Below, in pieces: positions 1 through 12,746 of a stretch of DNA of 64,000 bases (its first letter is position 1; the number at the start of each line of letters is the position of its first letter). This DNA comes from Symsagittifera roscoffensis (lineage: Eukaryota > Xenacoelomorpha > Acoela > Convolutidae). Where the stretch lies: positions 4,994,580 to 5,058,579 of the forward strand of contig NC_087063.1 of assembly GCF_963678635.1 (NCBI RefSeq), in the 5' to 3' direction. The notes beneath the pieces were generated by a model. That model did no database searches, was not told where the DNA came from, and saw only the letters and a program-made list of their open reading frames with translations. The translations under genes and the position numbers were made by a program.

Positions 1-70
1 AATGTTTTTCTTGTTAAAGATTTGTCCTAACATTTAGATAGTTGTTGAAATATCGTACCTTAGGAGGTGG

Positions 71-343
71 TCAATGATTTTTGCAAAGTTGAGGTAGGTT
101 TTGTAGAGTGAATAGCAAATTTATGAAAAACTGCAAAAAATTACAAAGAGAAAAAGAAATAGTTCGCAAGTATCTATAATGAAAAATGTGATGATTTGAA
201 AAAAGTTTTGAAGTTGTAGATTTTAGAAGACTGACTGATTCGGAAAGGCGCATTTGAGATATGATTCGTTGTTGCTGAATTATTTTTTTTTCTTGTCGAG
301 GCAAAATTTGAGTGTGGTTGGATTGTTTATTGATTTTTGACAA
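71..343 (-). pseudogene. Small basic/hydrophobic ORF after integrase, copy 1
   Basis: This 90-codon open frame begins MSKINKQSNHTQILPRQEK and matches the frame at 3557-3829 over its first 45 residues, then diverges after indels. It lies where element B has its hydrophobic ORF (30394-30600). The N-terminal part is polar and Gln-rich, and the C-terminal part is rich in Phe and Leu. No family is recognised. It is probably the damaged copy of a short membrane-associated product made by this retroelement family. Confidence 0.4.
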
Positions 344-859
344 GTGGGTTGAGTATAAGCAATTTTTGGTGAACAGAAGTCTGAAGGTCTAAGAGTGAGC
401 GTCTTAATTTTGTTTTTAATTATTGGATGATCGGGGGTATCTAGGAGTTATTCGTACTTTAGGCTAAATGATCATGTCCTACTTTTTCTTTAGGCTAAAT
501 TAATATTTTTCCTCAAGAGAAATTTGGAGTGTAAATTGGGACAATATTGTTAATTTTTGTACGAGTTGATAGGGGAGGATTGTATTATTTAGATTTTGTT
601 TATTCCAGTTGTCAAATATGAGCGTCTTGCTTATTTTTGACCTGGAGGTCCTTTAGTTACAGTTACATATATGTTTGAAGTTTGCAAATTGACGGCTAAA
701 AAAGTGGTGTCAGTATGAGGTGATGTTTAGATAGCTTCTGATTGGCTAAAAATGAACTAGTTGTTCGAGGGTGTTAGCATGAATTTATAGAAAGGAAAAA
801 ACAGTTTGCTATTTTTCTGAAAGTTTAAAAATGATAATTAATTAGAAGGAGGTTTTTGG

Positions 860-3500
860 AATTCATTTTTCTTTATTATTTTAGATTGTGGTATGAAGGT
901 TTTATAATCTTTTCGTGGTTGATTTCGAAGCAGTGATGATTGTCGGGGTTAAGAGGTTTCTTTTATTTCCTGTTGTAAAATTTTTTTCTTCTCATTTTTT
1001 TTGGTTTTTGGGAATTTTGTTAATTTTTGATTTCTTGGGAATTTTGTCGAGTATATTTTATTTCTAGGATTTGTGGTAAGCAATTCGTATCAATTGTTTG
1101 TTTTTGATTATTGTCTGAGTTATTGAGGACAATTTTAAGTCCTGTAAAGGAGTGTAATTGTGTTATTTCGCGAAGAGCGTATTTTTTTGGGTAATATGGT
1201 AAAAGATTGTTTCTGTGTTGGACAATTTCTTTTTTATTTGAGTCAAAAAGTTATATGTTACAAAAGTGGGTTTGTCAATATTTTGAAATGGTCCTTTTGG
1301 GATTGGTTGTAGTTTTTTAGGTATTCCTTTTTGTATTATAAAATTTGGGATTAAGACAAATGTTCCAATTTTTAAATTTGTAGCTGGTGTGAATTTCGGC
1401 TATTTTTTGATAATTTTCATTGTTTTTTTTTCTCTGTTTAAAATCCATTCGGGTATGTGTGCCGGAGGCTAATTTCAAAATTTTTGGCTGATGAAAATGA
1501 TCTTCATCGTGTGTATACAATGGTAGATTATAACACATTGGTTCTTTTGTGGGTTGGCAAAAACCTTGTGTGTTTTTTGAAGAGTTTGCTGTGATCATTA
1601 TTGGTTTTCGTGGCTTTCGATGAAAAACTTTTTCATAAGGTGATAGTCCTAAGGCTGTTGTTATTTGTGAATTATAAGCTAAGGGGAATAATTTTACGTC
1701 TTTGACCATTCAGTATAATTTGTATCGTTTCCATTTATGATACATCTGAGGTATTCTTGTAGTGAATTGTTCATTCCTTCGAATAAACCATTAGTCCAAG
1801 GGGCATGAGATGTACGTGGTTTGTGTTTGATGTTATATAGATGGCATAATGTGATTACTTCCAAATTAATGAACTCGCTGGCATTGTCTGTGACAAGGAT
1901 TTTTGGTAATCCGAACTTCGCTGTCCAGTGTTCATAAAGTGATGTATATGCAAATTAGGCATTACAAAAAGGTACTGGGTTAAGTGCTACGTAGTGTGTA
2001 AATGGGTCAACTATGACCATAATATATGAGTTTCCTTTCGAAGAGGGTGATATTTGTCCTTTTGTGTCGAATGAGATTCTGTGGTTAAAGTATAAACTTT
2101 CTCCTTTAAAATCTTGTTTTTCTGCTATTTGCTTTTGATGTGGGTATGGTATATTTAATTGGCATATTATGCAATCATTGCATAATACTTTAATCCAAAT
2201 TTGTGCATTTGGAAAATAAAAATTTTGGAAGAAATTTGAGTATGTCTTTTCTGATCCTGCATGTCCTTTAGTGTTTAATGAATGTGAAATGGGAAATGCT
2301 AGGAGTACAAGGCTTCGTGGTAAATATGAGACTTTTAATTCTGATGTTTGATATTCTAAAATATTTGTGTTCTCATTTATGGATGTATTTTTGAATTTTT
2401 TACAGTATCTTTTAGAAGTGTTTTGTTTCCTAGAATTGTGATATCTGCTTTTATAGGTTTTGTTTTATAAGTGTGCCAAAACTTTAATTTTCTAATGACT
2501 GGGTCAAGATTTTGGTTTTTTGTAGTAGTTCAAAAGTTAACTTCTCTGTATTGGGTAGAAAGATATTTTTCAATTTCACATTTGAGAGAAGTATGTTATC
2601 GAGAGGGTCATGGAGGTTGAAAACTTGATTTATATTGTATTTTTTGTATCGGTATTTGGAGGCCCTGATAAAATTATAATATCAGTTAATTTTTTTTTTA
2701 TTAAAGGGAATAGATCTGTCCTGTACTTTTTTTATTGAGTGCTTTTTGTTGTGTGTTGTTTTTGATCCATGATGAATATGGTATTGGTCTAAATCTAGAG
2801 TTTCCTAATAGGTCTACATCGTAGTTATTTTTTGGCAATCCAAGTATAATTGAAAGTGTTGTAAGTTATTCATTTGTGCGTGATCAACGTCAGTTTTTAC
2901 TGCATATTTGCATTCTAGTCTTGGTGATGTTTCGTCTTTTGCAAGGAAAAATTTGTTGTTTTGTGGTATTTCTACTGTTGCTTTTCTTGTTAATAATTCA
3001 GTTGGTGTGTTTCTACTGAGTGTGTCTGGTAGTTCAAGGTTTTTTCCTGCTGTCCAAACCAAATGTAGAGTTGAGAGTTTCCTTAAAATTAATTAAAATC
3101 GATAAAATCTATGGTTTTGATTTGATTTCTGTGTGAAAAGAAAAATTATAGGTTTATGTTCTGTAAAGGAGAAATGTTGGATGTGTTTTGATCCAACTAT
3201 TAGAAATTCATATTCGGAGAGAGTGTATATTATAGCTGTGCATTCTCTCATAAGTGTAGAGAGTGTAAGTTCAGCTTAAGTAAATGGTCTTGAGTTTGCT
3301 GAAATAAGATTCATTTTATTTGTTCCACTGTATGTTTGTAATAATGCTGCGCCGATGCGAAAATATGAGGCATCGCACATGGCATAAAATGGTTGATCTG
3401 GATGTGGAATGGTCTTCGGTATTTGTTCAATGAGAAGTGTTTTTATTTCTTCAAACATTTTCTGATGTTCTGTCAACCATTCAAAATTATTTTGCTGTGA
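860..3500 (-). pseudogene. pol: RNase H-integrase region, copy 1 (degraded)
   Basis: Several frames together match the RNase H and integrase regions of element B. Visible pieces are the RNase H C-terminal motif DTLSRN (frame at 2814-3062), the integrase zinc-binding region and core near 1740-2250, and the post-core segment at 1317-1709 (LFPLAYNSQ, SPYEKVF). Breaks include a TAA where B has Tyr, near 1957, and a frame shift near 1708. The TAA is also present in copy 2, so it predates the duplication. Non-functional remnant. Confidence 0.75.
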
Positions 3501-3556
3501 AAAAATATTACTAAAAGAAGAAAAATGTTTTTCTTGTTGAAGATTTTTCTTAACAT

Positions 3557-3829
3557 TTAGATAGTTGTTGAAAAATTGTACAAAATTATGAAAAAAATGG
3601 AAAAAATTACAAAGAAAAAAAGAAACAATTCGCAAGCATCTATAATGAAAAATGTGATGATTTGAAAAAAGATTGATATGATTGAAAAAAGTTTTGAAGA
3701 TGTAGATTTTAGAAGACTGACTGATTTGGAGAGGCGCATTTGAGATATGATTCGTTGTTGCTGAATTATTTCTTTTTCTTGTCGAGGCAAAATTTGAGTG
3801 TGGTTGGATTGTTTATTGATTTTTGACAA
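3557..3829 (-). pseudogene. Small basic/hydrophobic ORF after integrase, copy 2
   Basis: This 90-codon frame has a polar Gln/Lys-rich N-terminal half and a strongly hydrophobic C-terminal half (repeated FFII/FLFFF stretches) that looks like one or two membrane segments. It lies directly downstream of integrase in element direction, where element B has a hydrophobic ORF at 30394-30600. The Gln in its IISQM segment (CAA) is TAA in B. No homologue is recognised. The conserved position and hydrophobicity suggest a small membrane protein of the family, but the coding status is uncertain. Confidence 0.45.
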
Positions 3830-4349
3830 GTGGGTTGGATATAAGCAATTTTTGGTGAACAGAAGTCTGAAGGTCTAGGAGTGAGCGTCTTGATTTTGTT
3901 TTTAATTATTGGATGATCGGGGGTATCTAGGAGTTATTCGTACTTTAGGCTAAATGATCATGCCCTACTTTTTCTTTAGGCTAAATTAATATTTTTCCTC
4001 AAGAGAAATTTGGAGTGTAAATTGGGACAATATTGTTGATTTTTGTACGAATTGATAGGGGAGGATTGTATTATTTAGATTTTGTTTATTCCAGTTGTCA
4101 AATATGAGCGTCTTGCTTATTTTTGACCTGGAGGTCCTTTAGTTACAGTTACATATATGTTTGAAGTTTGCAAAGTGACGGCTAAAGAAGTGGTGTCAGT
4201 ACGAGGTGATGTTTAGATAGCTTCTGATTGGCTAAAATTGAACTAGTTGTTCGAGGTTGTTAGCATGAATTTATAGAAAGGAAAAAACAGTTTGCTATTT
4301 TTCTGAAAGTTTAAAAATGACAATTAATTAGAAGGAGGTTTTTGGAATT

Positions 4350-6990
4350 CATTTTTCGTTATTATTTTAGATTGTGGAATGAAGATTTTATAATCTTTTC
4401 GTGGTTGATTTCGAAGCCGTGATGATTGTCGGTGTTAAGAGGTTTCTTTTATTTCCTATGGTAAAATTTTTTCTTCTCATTTTCGTTTTTTTTTGTTTTT
4501 GAGGTTTTTGTTAATTTTTGATATCTTGGGATTTTTGTCGAGTATATTTTATTTCTAGGATTTGTGGTAAACAATTTGTATCAATTGTTTGTTTTTGATT
4601 ATTTTCTAAGTTATTGTGGACAATTTTAAGTCCTGTAAAGGAGTGTAATTGTGTTAATTTGCGAAGAGCGTTTTTTTTTTGGGTAATTTGGTAAAAGATT
4701 GTTTCTGTGTTGGACAATTTCTTTTTTATTTGAGTCAAAAAGTTATATGTTACAAAAGTGGGTTTGTCAATATTTTGAAATGGTCCTTTTGGGATTGGTT
4801 GTAGTTTTTTAGGTATTCCTTTTTGTATTATAAAATTTGGGATTAAGACAAATGTTCCAATTTTTAAATTTGTAGCTGGTGTGAATTTCGGCTATTTTTT
4901 GATAATTTTCATTGTTTTTTTTTCTCTGTTTAAAATCCATTCGGGTATGTGTGCCGGAGGCTAATTTCAAAATTTTTGGCTGATGAAAATGATCTTCATC
5001 GTGTGTATACAATGGTAGATTATAACACATTGGTTCTTTTGTGGGTTGGCAAAAATTTTGTGTGTTTTTTGAAGAGTTTGCTGTGATCATTATTGGCTTT
5101 TGTGGCTTTCGATGAAAAACCTTTTCAAAAGTTGATAGTCCTAAGGTTGTAGTTATTTGCTTAGTTATAAGCTAAGGGGAATATTTTTATGTCTTTGACC
5201 ATTCAGTATATTTTGTATCGTTTCCATTTATGATACATCTGAGGTATTCTTGTAGTGAACGGTTCATTCCTTCGACTAAACCATTAGTCCAAGGGGCATG
5301 AGATGTTCATGCTTTGTGTTTGATGTTATATAGATGGCATAATGTGATTACTTCCTTATTAATGAAATCGCTGCCATTGTCTGTGACAAGGATTTTTGGT
5401 AATCCGAATTTCGCTAACCAGTGTTCATAAAATGATGTATATGCAAATTAGGCATTACAATAAGGTACTGGGTTAAGTGCTACGTAGTGTGTAAATGCGT
5501 CAACTATGACCATTATATATGAGTTTCCTTTCGAAGATGGTGATATTTGTCCTTTTGTGTCGAATGAGATTCTGTGGTTAAAGTATAATTTTCTCCTTTA
5601 AAATCTTGTTTTTCTGCTAATTGCTTTTGATGTGGGTATGGTATTTTTAATTGGCATATTAAGCAATCATTGCATAAAACTTTATTCCAAATTGGTGCAT
5701 TTGGAAAATAAAAATTTTGGAAGAAATTTGAGTATGTCTTTTCTGATCCTGCATGTCCTTTAGTGTTTAATGAATGTGAAATGGGAAATGCTAGGAGTAC
5801 AAGGCTTCGTGGTAAATATGAGACTTTTAATTCTGATGTTTGATATTCTAAAATATTTGTGTTCTCATTTATGGATGTATTTTTGAATTTTTTACAGTAT
5901 CTTTTAGAAGTGTTTTGTTTCCTAGAATTGTGATATCTGCTTTTATAGGTTTTGTTTTATAAGTGTGCCAAAACTTTAATTTTCTAATGACTGGGTCAAG
6001 ATTTTGGTTTTTTGTAGTAGTTCAAAAGCTAACTTCTCTGTATTGGGTAGAAAGATATTTTTCAATTTCACATTTGAGAGAAGTATGTTATCGAGAGGGT
6101 CATGGAGGTTGAAAACTTGATTTATATTGTATTTTTTGTATCTGTATTTGGAGGTCCTGATAAAATTATAATATCAGTTAAATTTTTTTTTTATTAAAGG
6201 GAATAGATCTGTCCTGTACTTTTTTTATTGAGTGCTTTTTGTTGTGTGTTGTTTTTGATCCATGATGAATATGGTATTGGTCTAAATCTAGAGTTTCCTA
6301 ATAGGTCTACATCGTAGTTATTTTTTGGCAATCCAAGTATAATTGAAAGTGTTGTAAGTTATTCATTTGTGCGTGATCAACGTCAGTTTTTACTGCATAT
6401 TTGCATTCTAGTCTTGGTGATGTTTCGTCTTTTGCAAGGAAAAATTTGTTGTTTTGTGGTATTTCTACTGTTGCTTTTCTTGTTAATAATTCAGTTGGTG
6501 TGTTTCTACTGAGTGTGTCTGGTAGTTCAAGGTTTTTTCATGCTGTCCAAACTATATGTAGAGTTGAGAGTTTCCTTAAAATTAATTAAAATCGATAAAA
6601 TCTATGGTTTTGATTTGATTTCTGTGTGAAAAGAAAAATTATAGGTTTATGTTCTGTAAAGGAGAAATGTTGGATGTGTTTTGATCCAACTATTAGAAAT
6701 TCATATTCGGAGAGAGTGTATATTATAGCTGTGCATTCTCTCATAAGTGTAGAGAGTGTAAGTTCAGCTTAAGTAAATGGTCTTGAGTTTGCTGAAATAA
6801 GATTCATTTTATTTGTTCCACTGTATGTTTGTAATAATGCTGCGCCGATGAGAAAATATGAGGCGTCGCACATGGCATAAAATGGTTGATCTGGATCTGG
6901 AATGGTGTTCGGTATTTGTTCAATGAGAAGTGTTTTTGTTTCGTCAAATCTTTACTGATGTTCTGTCAACCATTCAAAATTATTTTGCTG
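4350..6990 (-). pseudogene. pol: RNase H-integrase region, copy 2 (degraded)
   Basis: This is the second copy of the RNase H-integrase module, and the one still contiguous with reverse transcriptase. It contains the RNase H DAS segment near 6860, the DTLSRN motif near 6500, the integrase zinc-binding Cys pair and the core near 5200-5700, and the C-terminal part at 4809-5090. Frame shifts and stops break it repeatedly, including the ancestral TAA shared with copy 1 near 5450. It is recognisable only by comparison with element B. Confidence 0.75.
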
Positions 6991-7009
6991 TCTCAGAATG
7001 TTATAAGAT

Positions 7010-7868
7010 GGTCTTTAGTATAGTTGCCTTTTATAGACGTATTTACTTAAGAAATTGAGCATTCCAAGAAACTCTTGGATTTTTTTTGATTGATGGTGGT
7101 TGAAGCTTTATGATTGCGTCAATGAGAGATTTTAAGGGAGTGATCGTAATTCCTTCGATAATATGTCCAAGGAATTTTTCACGGGTGAGAAAAAAATGTG
7201 ATTTATCCGGGGCTGCTTTCATGTTTTCTGTAAGTAGTATTTGATGATGTTTTTCTAAGACATTAAACATTTTGTTTTTTGTCTGTGATTGCATGAAAAC
7301 ATCGTCTAAATTTGTTATGACAGTTTAAGTGAGAATGAGTGGTCGAAATTTTGCTCATATAGGCTGAGAATGCTGCTGGTTCTATGGAAGTTCCATAGAA
7401 AAGTCTATTAAATTCGTATTGTTGCATTCCAATGACGAATTGTGTTAAGCGTCCTGATTGTTCATCTAGTGGCATTTGATTGTATGCACTGTTCATGTCA
7501 GCTGTTGTGAAATATTTTCCGTCAATTTTTGTCAGAATTACTTGAATTGGTTCTATAGGTCAATTACATTTAGATTCATCAATGAGTGAATTGAGATATC
7601 TTGCGTCTAGTACGATTTTAAACGATTCTCCTTTAGCTAAAATAATAACGTGATTTATGAATGTTTTTCTTTTCGGTTGTTCTTCTTTATTTACTGGGAA
7701 AACAATTTCACATTGTTCTAGAATATCTAGTAATCTCTTAAATTTGTCTTGCGAGTAAATTGGGACTTTACTTGCTCGTTGCTTTTTGAAAATTGCATCA
7801 GATTTCAGAAGTAGATGTAGTGGTGAAATTACTTTTCCAGCCTCAAATTTAGATGTGGCGTAAACCAT
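7010..7868 (-). pseudogene. pol: Reverse transcriptase of element A (inactive)
   Basis: Three consecutive frames (7560-7868, 7263-7496, 7043-7294) together cover the reverse-transcriptase domain and align with B 33903-34790. Visible motifs are the VLDARYLNSLIDESK block, MNSAYNQMPLDEQ containing the first catalytic Asp, and KAAPDKSHFFLTREKFLGH. The third motif, YLDD in B, reads NLDD here near 7307, losing the Tyr before the paired Asp. A frame shift lies around 7320-7360. It cannot encode an active enzyme. Confidence 0.8.
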
Positions 7869-8960
7869 TGGGTATTTTAATAGCAGTTCGGCTAGTTGTT
7901 CAAATTCTTTTTGTGTGATTTAGGAAAGTTGAAAATTGAACATTGTGAGGAATTTTTTTTGTTCCTTGGTGTATTTTGATATCTGGAATGTCGGTTTAAA
8001 AAAAGGTGTTTTTGTAAAATAGTCTGTATTTCGTTTGTTATCACCTATGAATTATTAATTGATAATTCTTCATTAAGAATTGGTGATTGACATAATCTAA
8101 TAATTTTAAAAAATTATTTATTCTTTATGCTACTTCTAATGTGGGAGAGATTGTTGCATTTGTTTCGCAATAACCTAGAAGTCCTAGAGGTAATGTTATT
8201 TTGTATGGAGAATTTTTGTATATATGTAGTGAAATTATATCTGAATTTGTGTTTTTCGTGTATTTGATATTTGATGGATGAGATTGTTACTCGGAAAAAT
8301 TTGTGAATTGGCTTGAATTCAAGGTCTGACATATATAGTCGTTGTTTGTTTTGTTTCATGTCATATTGATGGAGGTGATTTACTGAAAAGTTATACATAT
8401 CCTGCTAGTGGATTCGGGTGTTTTCGTTTTCGGTTATATATATAGAATAGAGTTTTGAGAAAAATGGTGGTTGTTTATTTACTCTTTGAAATTATGTAAG
8501 TGATGAGTTTTTTTTAATTTTGTGTATTTGTTTTTTATGTGTATTTTGCTATTTAAAATATTAATAGTAGGAATATATTTATCCCAATAATTTTGTGTTT
8601 TATCTCTGTGATATGGAATGTTTGTTTAAAAGGTTTTGTTAAAAGTTTATTCTGTTCCGTTGTTCGAGTGGGAATACGGAATAGTTTGGTTTTTCCAAAA
8701 TTAATTTAAATTGATCCTTTTGCTGTAGCTAAGTCGCTTGAGGTTTTTCAGGGTATTAATTTTGGATGTAAAGTTTGTCATTCATTCCAAGTTGGAAAAT
8801 TTTTTATATTTGATTCTGCTCCTGAGTCTAATAAAAAATCAATTTCGAGGTCTGGTGATTGAAAAACATTACTCTTTGGACTTTCTAATAGAAGTGTTAT
8901 TGTCCAAATTTTCTCTTTTGGTAATTGTTTTTGTTTGATGCGTTTTGATATTTACTGTTT
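7869..8960 (-). pseudogene. pro: Aspartic protease and linker of element A (degraded)
   Basis: The reverse strand near 8780-8860 encodes a retropepsin signature (DSGAESN) in the same context as B (DLEIDFL before it), which identifies the protease. The part from 8114 to 8398 matches the linker of B (MSDxEFKPIHKFF) that precedes reverse transcriptase. One codon that is TAA in B (35290-35292) is CAA here, so the linker was originally continuous with the protease. Conversely, a TAA near 7920 replaces a CAA of B. Frame shifts make the whole region non-coding. Confidence 0.65.
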
Positions 8961-9162
8961 GTGCTTGAGCTTCCTTTAAGTTCTTGTTCAGTATAGTCTA
9001 TTGTTTCTTGAATATTATCAGGACTTTGGAGATTTTTATTATTATTTTGCTAATAATTCAATTCCATTGGTGTTTCGTATTCTTTTTGAAACTGAAGCAA
9101 GTTTACTGAAAGCGCATTTTCTGTTTCGCTCTCAGCGTCTGTGGATTCGCATGTTACGTGAC

Positions 9163-10830
9163 TTAGGTGTAATTCTGTGGTTTCTGTGTTATCAATACCG
9201 GGAGGGTATGATTGAGTTTCTTCAGTTGATTGTTCTTGGTTAATTTGTCTTTGATGTTTAAAAGTACTACTTCTATAGTTCTGTTGTGAGTTCTGATATT
9301 GTGTGTTAATTCTGTGCGGTGATTGAGAAAAATTTCTTGGTCGACTTGGATAACTTGAATATCTATTTTGAGCATTGTCACGTGATTTATTGTGATAATT
9401 ATTAGAGTTTGATCTATTGTTTGAATAGTTTCTGCTTCTTTTGTATGAGGAGTTTCTAGAACGATCATTTGAATAATATCTGTTACGGAGGTTTGAAATT
9501 GAGCGATTCCTGTTACAGTGTGGGTAATTGCTTCTGTTCGAGTTTGATTGTTTCGATATTGATTGTTTTGACTGTTTGATCTACTATATATATTTTGTGA
9601 GAACTTTCGTGAATTTCTTTAATCTGGAGATCTTTCACGATAGTTCTATCTGTAGGGTGATTGTTGTCTAGAGGCATTATAGTTATCAAGAAGTGGTTTC
9701 CATGAACTGTTGTTACTCTGAATTTTTTTGTTTGGACATTTTGGTCTTTTTTCATGTATTGGTAAAATGATTTATTTAGTTCTCTGTGTTTTTGTGGTTT
9801 GTTCTGATTATCTTGTTGTTTTGTCTACATTCAGCAATTCAGCAAAGCTGTGTCCGTATCTACGGCAATACTTAACCATCTTTTGATGATAGTTTGTCCT
9901 TAAAGTTTGGGTGTTTCTCGTAGATATTTAATATTTGAATGATTTTTTTAGCCAGTTCAGTGTCAGAGTCATGAATAAAATTTTTTTGTGAAGTAGTGGT
10001 TTGGATTTTATTTACATACTGTAATTTTAAATTTTCTGTTTCTTCAATTTCATTGTGATTTCAGCTAGTTCTAGTTTATCTACTAGTTTTCTTAAGTTTT
10101 TATCGGGTTCTCGAATTGAAGATGGATGTGATGCTCTTTTTTTTATTGCTATTTTTCGTAATTGAGGTGTTAGAGTCATCATTAATATTTCTGTCATTTT
10201 TGTTTTTTTATAATCATTTGTATTAAGGTAATTTGCTTTTCTTACTAGTGTTTCAATTCTTACTGCAACTTGTTTAACTGTTTCGTTTGGGATTCTACGA
10301 ATTTCATTGCATAAAACTCTTTGGTGTTGTTTGTTTCTTTCGGAATCGAACATTGTTGAAAATGCTTGTGTGAATCTTTTCCAACCTGATTTAATATCTT
10401 TAAGTAAAACTGAAAACCACTTTTGGGCTGCGTCATCAAGTGTGGTTTGGATTATAACTGTGCGTCTATATATCCAATTTTGATGAAGTGGTGCATTTAC
10501 TGGTTCAGGTTCTATATTTAAAATAAGCTTGGCTGTGACTGCATTTAAATAAATAATCTTCTACGGAGTATTCGGGATCTGTTCCTGTGAAAACCAGTAA
10601 TGGCTCATTTAAAGATATTGAGGATCCACCCATAAGGTATGAATTCATAGTCATTTGTAGTGATTCTGCGGCATTTGGTATTTAAGAAAAAATTGTAAAT
10701 TGAGTCTTTGTTATTTCAAATTGTTGTAAACAATATGGTAGTGGGATTTCATTTTGCATTTGAGTTGGTTGATAATTTTGTGTATTCACAGGGTTTTGTG
10801 ATTGAAAATGATTATATGAGGTTGGGTGAT
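9163..10830 (-). pseudogene. gag: gag of element A (degraded)
   Basis: The frame at 10027-10353 (MFDSERNKQHQRVLCNEIRR start) is nearly identical to the central capsid-like part of the B gag. The region to the right, up to about 10830, matches the B N-terminal part. The zinc knuckle near 9840-9870 is damaged: the first Cys codon is lost and a short insertion disrupts the last. The frames at 9513-9755 and 9163-9468 lie in the low-complexity tail. As in B, the Asn/Arg/Ser/Tyr-rich reading is in the -1 frame after a conserved MKKDQN segment (near 9755). Confidence 0.7.
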
Positions 10831-10959
10831 GTCTTGTTTGCCTTTGTTCGTTTCGTGTATATGGTTCGAAAAGAAGTGCTTGATAGAAAGAATCTGGTTG
10901 ATCGATGTTCCAATTATTGTGATGATGATTTGTGTTAAATCGTTGATTTTGATAATATT

Positions 10960-12300
10960 ATTCTTCATCTCCTGAGTAATGTGTTTGATTCCTAAAATTA
11001 TGTTTGTTTGCTATGTTTTTATTTCGTTGGAAAAATCAATAATTTTTGTTGCGATCTAGTGTAGCTTGTGGCTGATCGTTTAAGAATACTGATTGAGAAG
11101 ATTGTTGTGGTATTTTTTGAGTTTGTTATTGCGATTGATTTTGACTACTCGTATTGGGGGGTTTTGTTGTTTTAGATTTTTGGAGAAAATTATAGTTATG
11201 ATCTGAGAAGTTACTTCTGTTTGATGTTTTTTGCTTATTTGTTTGTCTTGATGTTGTTACTGGTCTAAATGTTTGATAGTCCATCTGTGAATATTTGGGA
11301 TAACTGAAGGTTTCACTGTCGATTGTATAGTTGTTTGTGGAAATACAGTGCTCTTTTCTTGGAGTTTTAAGTGTTGGATGAATAGGAGAAATGCTTTGTT
11401 GTGTTGTTGTTGGCATTGTTTCATCTATTTCTTCATTTACGAATTGTGATGGAGCTTGAATATCTTGTTGTGTAGGATTTCTTGTACCGTTTAAATTTTC
11501 TTGATTAATAAATGTAGATTTTAAACTATTATTTTTTTCTCTATCGGTGAATATTGAACTATAATTTATAAGTGTTGCATTAATAAAAAAAGGAATTTTT
11601 CTAACATAATCTCTATTAATGGAAATTGTGGCTATTGCTTGACTTGAGATAATTTTGAGTGAAAATTTTTTTCTTGCTAGTGATATTAGGTCAAGATTAT
11701 GACCAAAATAATCAATTATAAAGCATGCTAGTATCTTTTGTAGATCGTGTTTAACTTTTTGTGATATATCGTTATTACTGAGATTTTCACGGATTGTATT
11801 TCAAAAAATTTGAGAGAATACTTAGTTCTCGTCTTACAGCTGTATGTCGGGATGTTTGAGTTGGTGAGTCACCTTGTGTTTCTCTCATTTTTAGTATGGA
11901 TAGATAGCCATAAATATTTGAGAATACATCGTTTTTGAACATGGAATTTGCTCTTTGTGATTTTTGGTTTTTTATTATATTTTTTAAATAGTCTGTAAAA
12001 ATTGTTGAGAATTCTATATCTATATCGTCTGTTTGTATTTGGTGTTTTTTTGTGATTTAATTTTTGTGATGCGATTACGATTGTGAATATACTTTAATGT
12101 GATGTGATATTACATATATCTTTCAGGTAATGATCAAAGATTTGTCGTTTTATTTGTACTTCAGGGAATTCTTGTTTAATGGGCTAATTCTTTTTTCAAA
12201 TAGGTTACAATTAAGTTATGGCAAAATTATACTTGTCCTCTGGAGGGACCATTTTGTAATTTTATAAAATCGGGAGTTTTGAGTTGTCGTCGAAGTTTTC
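10960..12300 (-). pseudogene. ORF2 homologue of element A (degraded)
   Basis: The frame at 11126-11416 shares a characteristic stretch with B ORF2: TTTQQSISPIHP, then YSQMDYQTFRPVT, then a basic segment and Asn-rich end. The reverse strand up to about 12300 matches the rest of B ORF2 but is interrupted by stops and shifts. The product is unknown. Presence in both elements shows that ORF2 belongs to the family rather than being a chance insertion in B. Confidence 0.55.
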
Positions 12301-12311
12301 CTTGTATTCGA

Positions 12312-12746
12312 TCATGTTTTATATCGCAAGACTGTTAGTGTGTAACATTCAATATGACTTATTGGTTGATTCCAATTATTATTGGTTTGTTGATATATGA
12401 ATTTTTTGCGTTTTCTTTTTTTTGATGATTTTTTTGTGGCTTCTGAGTAGGAGAAATTCAATTGCTCGCCGATCGGGTTATTTTTGTTTATGGGATCTTT
12501 TAATTCTTGAAGTTCCTGTATTGTGTTTGTGTCTGATTCTGAGACTGCGTTTCTTTGTTTTGAAAATCGTTTTCTAATCATTTGTTTTTGTTTTGTTATG
12601 ATTGTCTTCTTTCTTATTTGTCGTTTTGATCTTATTTATCTTATTGTTTGTCTGTGTGGTGTGGTTACAAGGTCGTATCTTTCGTTTTTAATTAAACAAT
12701 TATGTAATACGATTGTTTGTTTGTTACGTAGATTATCTCTTAACGT
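12312..12746 (-). pseudogene. ORF1 homologue of element A (start codon lost)
   Basis: The frame at 12312-12581 (MIRKRFSKQRNAVSESDTN start) aligns with residues about 55-155 of B ORF1, including the end segment NWNQPISHIECYTLTVL. The reverse strand further right also matches the B N-terminus (NKQTIVLHNC). The codon equivalent to the B start is ACG at 12744-12746 instead of ATG. The protein is highly basic with an acidic, Ser-rich middle. Function unknown. Confidence 0.55.

Larger units (their letters stand above)
1..6990. repeat. 3.49-kb tandem duplication inside element A
   Basis: Bases 1 to about 3500 and about 3525 to 6990 are two near-identical head-to-tail copies offset by 3486-3493 bp. 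Each covers the RNase H domain, integrase and the segment after integrase. The junction near 3500 joins the start of RNase H directly to sequence from downstream of integrase. Copy 2 alone continues into reverse transcriptase at 7010. The left end of copy 1 is outside the window. Confidence 0.9.
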
